DNA of 64,000 nucleotides from the NCBI RefSeq assembly GCF_031344075.1, contig NZ_JAVJAN010000002.1, positions 62,001 to 126,000 of the forward strand. The letters run 5' to 3'. The notes under the pieces are model-generated. The model ran no database searches. It saw only the letters and a program-made list of their open reading frames with translations, and had not been told where the DNA came from. Source of the stretch: Clostridium aquiflavi. GTDB taxonomy: Bacteria; Bacillota; Clostridia; Clostridiales; Clostridiaceae. Each line of letters opens with the position of its first letter. The first letter of the stretch is position 1. The position numbers were made by a program, and so were the translations under genes. Below are positions 61,737 to 64,000 of this stretch, in pieces.

Positions 61737-62516
61737 ATGGTTATAGGAATTGGTCAAATTGATATAATATGGGAAAATGAATTAATAAACATGAATAAAG
61801 TTGAAACTTTAATTAAAGAAGCATCAAGAAAAAATGTAGAATTAATACTTTTTCCAGAAATGACTTTAACAGGAGTAACATTAAATATAAATAAGTTAAC
61901 TTTATCACAAGATAAAATAATCGAATGGTGTCGTGAATTAGCTATAAAAAATAATATAAATATAGGTCTTGGATATGGTAAGAAAATTGATTCCAAGGCA
62001 TTGAATAATTATCTTATAATATCTAATTTTGGAGAGGTTATATCTGATTATACTAAAATACACTTGTTTACATATGGTGGAGAGCCAAAAGCATATCATA
62101 ATGGTATGAACATTCAAAATTATAAAATAGGACAATTTTCTTTAGCATCATTTATTTGTTATGACTTAAGGTTTCCTGAAATTTTTCAAGTAGCTTCAAG
62201 AAATACGCAGGCAATAACTGTCGCAGCTAATTGGCCAAAGTCAAAAATTGAAGAATGGATAAGCTTTTTAAAAGTTAGAGCGCTAGAAACTCAAAGTTAT
62301 ATTATAGGTATCAATAGATTAGGAGAAGGTGACGGAATAAAATATAATGGCCAATCTGCTATTGTTAGTCCATGGGGAGATATATTAAATGATTTAAGCG
62401 ATAAAGAAGAACTTATAATACAAGAAATTAAATTAGAGCAAGTATTTAAATCAAGAGCGAAATTTAATGTTAAAGATGATAGGAGAGAGGATCTATATAA
62501 AAAATATTATAGCTGA
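61737..62516 (+). CDS. Nitrilase-superfamily carbon-nitrogen hydrolase
   Basis: 259 residues with the Glu-Lys-Cys triad: Glu41 in LFPEMTLTG, Lys107 in YTKIHLF and Cys141 in FICYDLRFPE. The CYDLRFPE motif is typical of omega-amidase/YafV-like enzymes that remove ammonia from alpha-keto acid amides such as those from glutamine or methionine salvage. That assignment is plausible, not proven. GGAGGCGTTAAT precedes the ATG. Confidence 0.88.
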   Translation: MVIGIGQIDIIWENELINMNKVETLIKEASRKNVELILFPEMTLTGVTLNINKLTLSQDKIIEWCRELAIKNNINIGLGYGKKIDSKALNNYLIISNFGEVISDYTKIHLFTYGGEPKAYHNGMNIQNYKIGQFSLASFICYDLRFPEIFQVASRNTQAITVAANWPKSKIEEWISFLKVRALETQSYIIGINRLGEGDGIKYNGQSAIVSPWGDILNDLSDKEELIIQEIKLEQVFKSRAKFNVKDDRREDLYKKYYS

Positions 62517-62533
62517 CAATAAAGTCAGCTATA
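62508..62533. terminator. Hairpin at the end of the nitrilase gene
   Basis: TATAGCTGAC and GTCAGCTATA pair perfectly around AATAAA. The 5' arm includes the stop codon. There is no T-run. Confidence 0.5.
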
Positions 62534-62620
62534 ATTAAAAATTAGGTATGTGAATCAAAAATTAGTTTTTAAAAATTTATTAAAAGAAAATACAAAATTA
62601 AATTGATTTTCTAAATATAA

Positions 62621-63073
62621 TTATATATTAGATAACACTTCTTCAATATGTCCTTTTACTTTAACTTTTCTAAATTCTTTAACAAGTATTCCGTTTTCAT
62701 CGATTATAAAAGTGCTTCGTTCAATTCCAAGAACTTTTTTACCAAACATATTTTTTTCTTTTATAACATCATATAACTTGCAAACTGTTTTTTCTTCATC
62801 ACTTAATAAGATAAATGGCAAATTAAATTTGCTTATAAATTTATTGTGTGAATTTAAATTATCCTTACTTATTCCGATAACTACAGTATTTTTATTTTCA
62901 ATAATATTATAATTATCTCTGAAATCACAAGCCTCAGCTGTACATCCAGGTGTATTATCTTTTGGATAAAAATATAAAATTACTTTTTTACCTTTATAAT
63001 CATTTAAACTGTGGATTTTTTCATCACACCCTTGAAGAGTAAAATTAGGAGCTAATTCACCTATGTTAATCAT
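62621..63073 (-). CDS. bcp: Thiol peroxidase, Bcp-type peroxiredoxin
   Basis: 150 residues. Peroxidatic Cys44 in NTPGCTAEACDFRD and the Bcp-type resolving Cys49 five residues later, with FYPKDNTPG and the C-terminal RSTFIIDENG. It reduces hydroperoxides with thioredoxin in the cytoplasm. Start ATG 63073 has GGAGGTG 8 bases before it; a GTG three codons earlier overlaps the ribosome site. A promoter with PerR-like boxes lies upstream. Confidence 0.93.
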   Translation of the reverse strand: MINIGELAPNFTLQGCDEKIHSLNDYKGKKVILYFYPKDNTPGCTAEACDFRDNYNIIENKNTVVIGISKDNLNSHNKFISKFNLPFILLSDEEKTVCKLYDVIKEKNMFGKKVLGIERSTFIIDENGILVKEFRKVKVKGHIEEVLSNI

Positions 63074-63099
63074 AATATTCACCTCCGAATATATTTAAT

Positions 63100-63151
63100 A
63101 TTATATAATAATTATTATTATTTATCAAGACATATAATATAATAATTATTA
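63100..63151 (-). promoter_or_regulatory. bcp promoter with two identical PerR-like boxes
   Basis: On the minus strand TTGATA (63128-63123), 17 bases, TATAAT (63105-63100). The 15-mer ATATAATAATTATTA occurs at 63103-63117, over the -10, and again at 63137-63151; each matches the TTATAATAATTATAA PerR/Fur-type consensus at 13 of 15 positions. Peroxide-relieved repression is likely. Confidence 0.6.
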
Positions 63152-63177
63152 AAAGGTAGTTTATACAGTAGTATATA

Positions 63178-63205
63178 TTTACATAACTAAAATGGATGCT
63201 ATAAT
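63178..63205 (+). promoter_or_regulatory. Promoter of the M20 amidohydrolase gene
   Basis: TTTACA, 16 bases, TATAAT, 28 bases before the start codon and divergent from bcp. Confidence 0.55.
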
Positions 63206-63232
63206 TTAAGGTATATTACAGGGGGAATAACA

Positions 63233-64000
63233 ATGATTAATGATAAGCTGTTAGAGAAAATAGATAATTTGGAAGAAGAACTTATAAACTTGTATCATAT
63301 TTTGCATCAAAATCCAGAACTATCAAATGAAGAGTTTGAAACTACAAATATGATAAAAAAATTACTACAAGAAGTAGATATAGATATTTTACATACTGAT
63401 TTAAAGACAGGCCTTATAGCTGAAGTGAAAGGTAATCCTAATGGACCAATAGTTGCAATAAGATGCGATATAGATGCTCTACCTATAAAAGAAGAAAGTG
63501 TTTTGTCTTATAAATCTAAAAACAATGGTAAAATGCATGCGTGTGGTCATGATTTTCATATGGCAGCAATTTTAGGTGCAGCTTATTTAATAAAGAAAAG
63601 CCAAAGAGATTTAATAGGAACAGTTAAATTTATATTTGAGCCTAGTGAAGAAAGTTCAAAAGGAGCTAAAAAAATAATTGATACAGGAGCTTTAGATGAT
63701 GTTGAAGCTATTTTCGGTTTGCATAATGTTCCTAATTTAGATGTTGGGATAATCGGAATAAAATCTGGAGCAATGACAGCAGCTGTGGATAGATTTGAAA
63801 TAAAGATATCAGGTATTGGGAGTCATGCAGCAAAACCGGAAAAAAGCATTGATCCAATTATAATATCATCAAATATTATAAATGCTCTACAAACTATTAT
63901 AAGTAGAAATGTAAGTCCAATTAATGATGCACTTTTAAGTATAACTCATATAGAAAGTGGAAATTCATGGAATATAATACCTGACTATGCTTATATGGAA
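63233..64000 (+). CDS. M20D-family amidohydrolase, N-terminal part (runs off right edge)
   Basis: 256 codons are present without a stop. ATG 63233 follows GGGGGAATAAC. Recognisable are LHQNPELSNEEFETT, IRCDIDALPI, MHACGHDFHMAA (metal-binding His), FEPSEESSKGAKKIIDTGALDDVEAIFGLHN and SGIGSHAAKPEKSIDP. This fits N-acyl-amino acid/hippurate-type amidohydrolases (IAA-Leu hydrolase family), metal-dependent cytoplasmic peptidase-like enzymes. The C-terminal catalytic part is outside the window. Confidence 0.93.
   Translation, partial: MINDKLLEKIDNLEEELINLYHILHQNPELSNEEFETTNMIKKLLQEVDIDILHTDLKTGLIAEVKGNPNGPIVAIRCDIDALPIKEESVLSYKSKNNGKMHACGHDFHMAAILGAAYLIKKSQRDLIGTVKFIFEPSEESSKGAKKIIDTGALDDVEAIFGLHNVPNLDVGIIGIKSGAMTAAVDRFEIKISGIGSHAAKPEKSIDPIIISSNIINALQTIISRNVSPINDALLSITHIESGNSWNIIPDYAYME

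Noticed and set aside
1..64000. CRISPR array
   Set aside because: No series of regularly spaced identical repeats anywhere; the two 41-base-spaced motifs at 29.5 kb are imperfect and isolated.

Overview
The window is a stretch of chromosome from a low-GC Clostridium (sensu stricto type). The right-hand 20 kb is very AT-rich with strong AGGAGG-type ribosome binding sites. It carries a cysteine T-box in front of a ubiG-mccB-luxS-mccA operon, an arrangement closely related to one described in Clostridium acetobutylicum. I cannot name the species.

1-19.5 kb is the late half of a siphovirus-type prophage, all on the + strand and in the canonical order: P27-family small terminase, large terminase, HK97-type portal, ClpP-like head protease, HK97-fold capsid, an inserted nuclease-like moron, a small structural-type protein, head-tail connector, head closure, gp10-like protein, tail terminator, major tail protein with an Ig/FN3-like C-terminus, gpG/gpGT chaperones joined by a -1 frameshift on a perfect CCCAAAC heptamer, tape measure, Dit, Tal endopeptidase, fibre/baseplate proteins, holin, and amidase-SPOR endolysin. 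19.6-23.5 kb is a recombination module: a small SHOCT-like protein, two large serine recombinases, and between them a protein that keeps only the recombinase DNA-binding part.

23.5-40.2 kb is a patchwork island. It starts with an XRE regulator whose operator sits inside its own promoter and a DUF262/HNH (GmrSD-like) nuclease. Two proteins I cannot name follow, then a decayed copy of the first of them, then a GyrI-like protein ending in a J-domain-like HPD segment, overlapping a gene for an HNH nuclease-like protein. After that come a markedly GC-richer HTH / response regulator / histidine kinase / ABC ATPase / FtsX permease antimicrobial-peptide-type resistance unit, an IS21 IstB remnant, a chloramphenicol acetyltransferase with a textbook translational-attenuation leader, and a TetR gene with two operators, followed by an epimerase, a methyltransferase and a tandem GNAT protein.

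40.5-64 kb looks like core chromosome: a Kup potassium transporter; a three-subunit molybdenum hydroxylase (Mo, 2Fe-2S, FAD) behind a possible attenuator; an RsuA-type pseudouridine synthase; the T-box-controlled methionine-to-cysteine operon; two chemoreceptors facing each other; three tandem secreted family I.5-like lipases, the first two duplicated together with more than 500 bp of leader; a nitrilase-family amidohydrolase; a Bcp peroxiredoxin with PerR-like boxes; and the start of an M20 amidohydrolase that runs off the window.

The cysteine operon works as a unit. A methyltransferase makes S-adenosylhomocysteine, LuxS releases homocysteine (after a nucleosidase that is not in this window), MccA condenses it with O-acetylserine to cystathionine, and MccB cleaves that to cysteine. 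Uncharged tRNA-Cys switches the operon on through the T-box.
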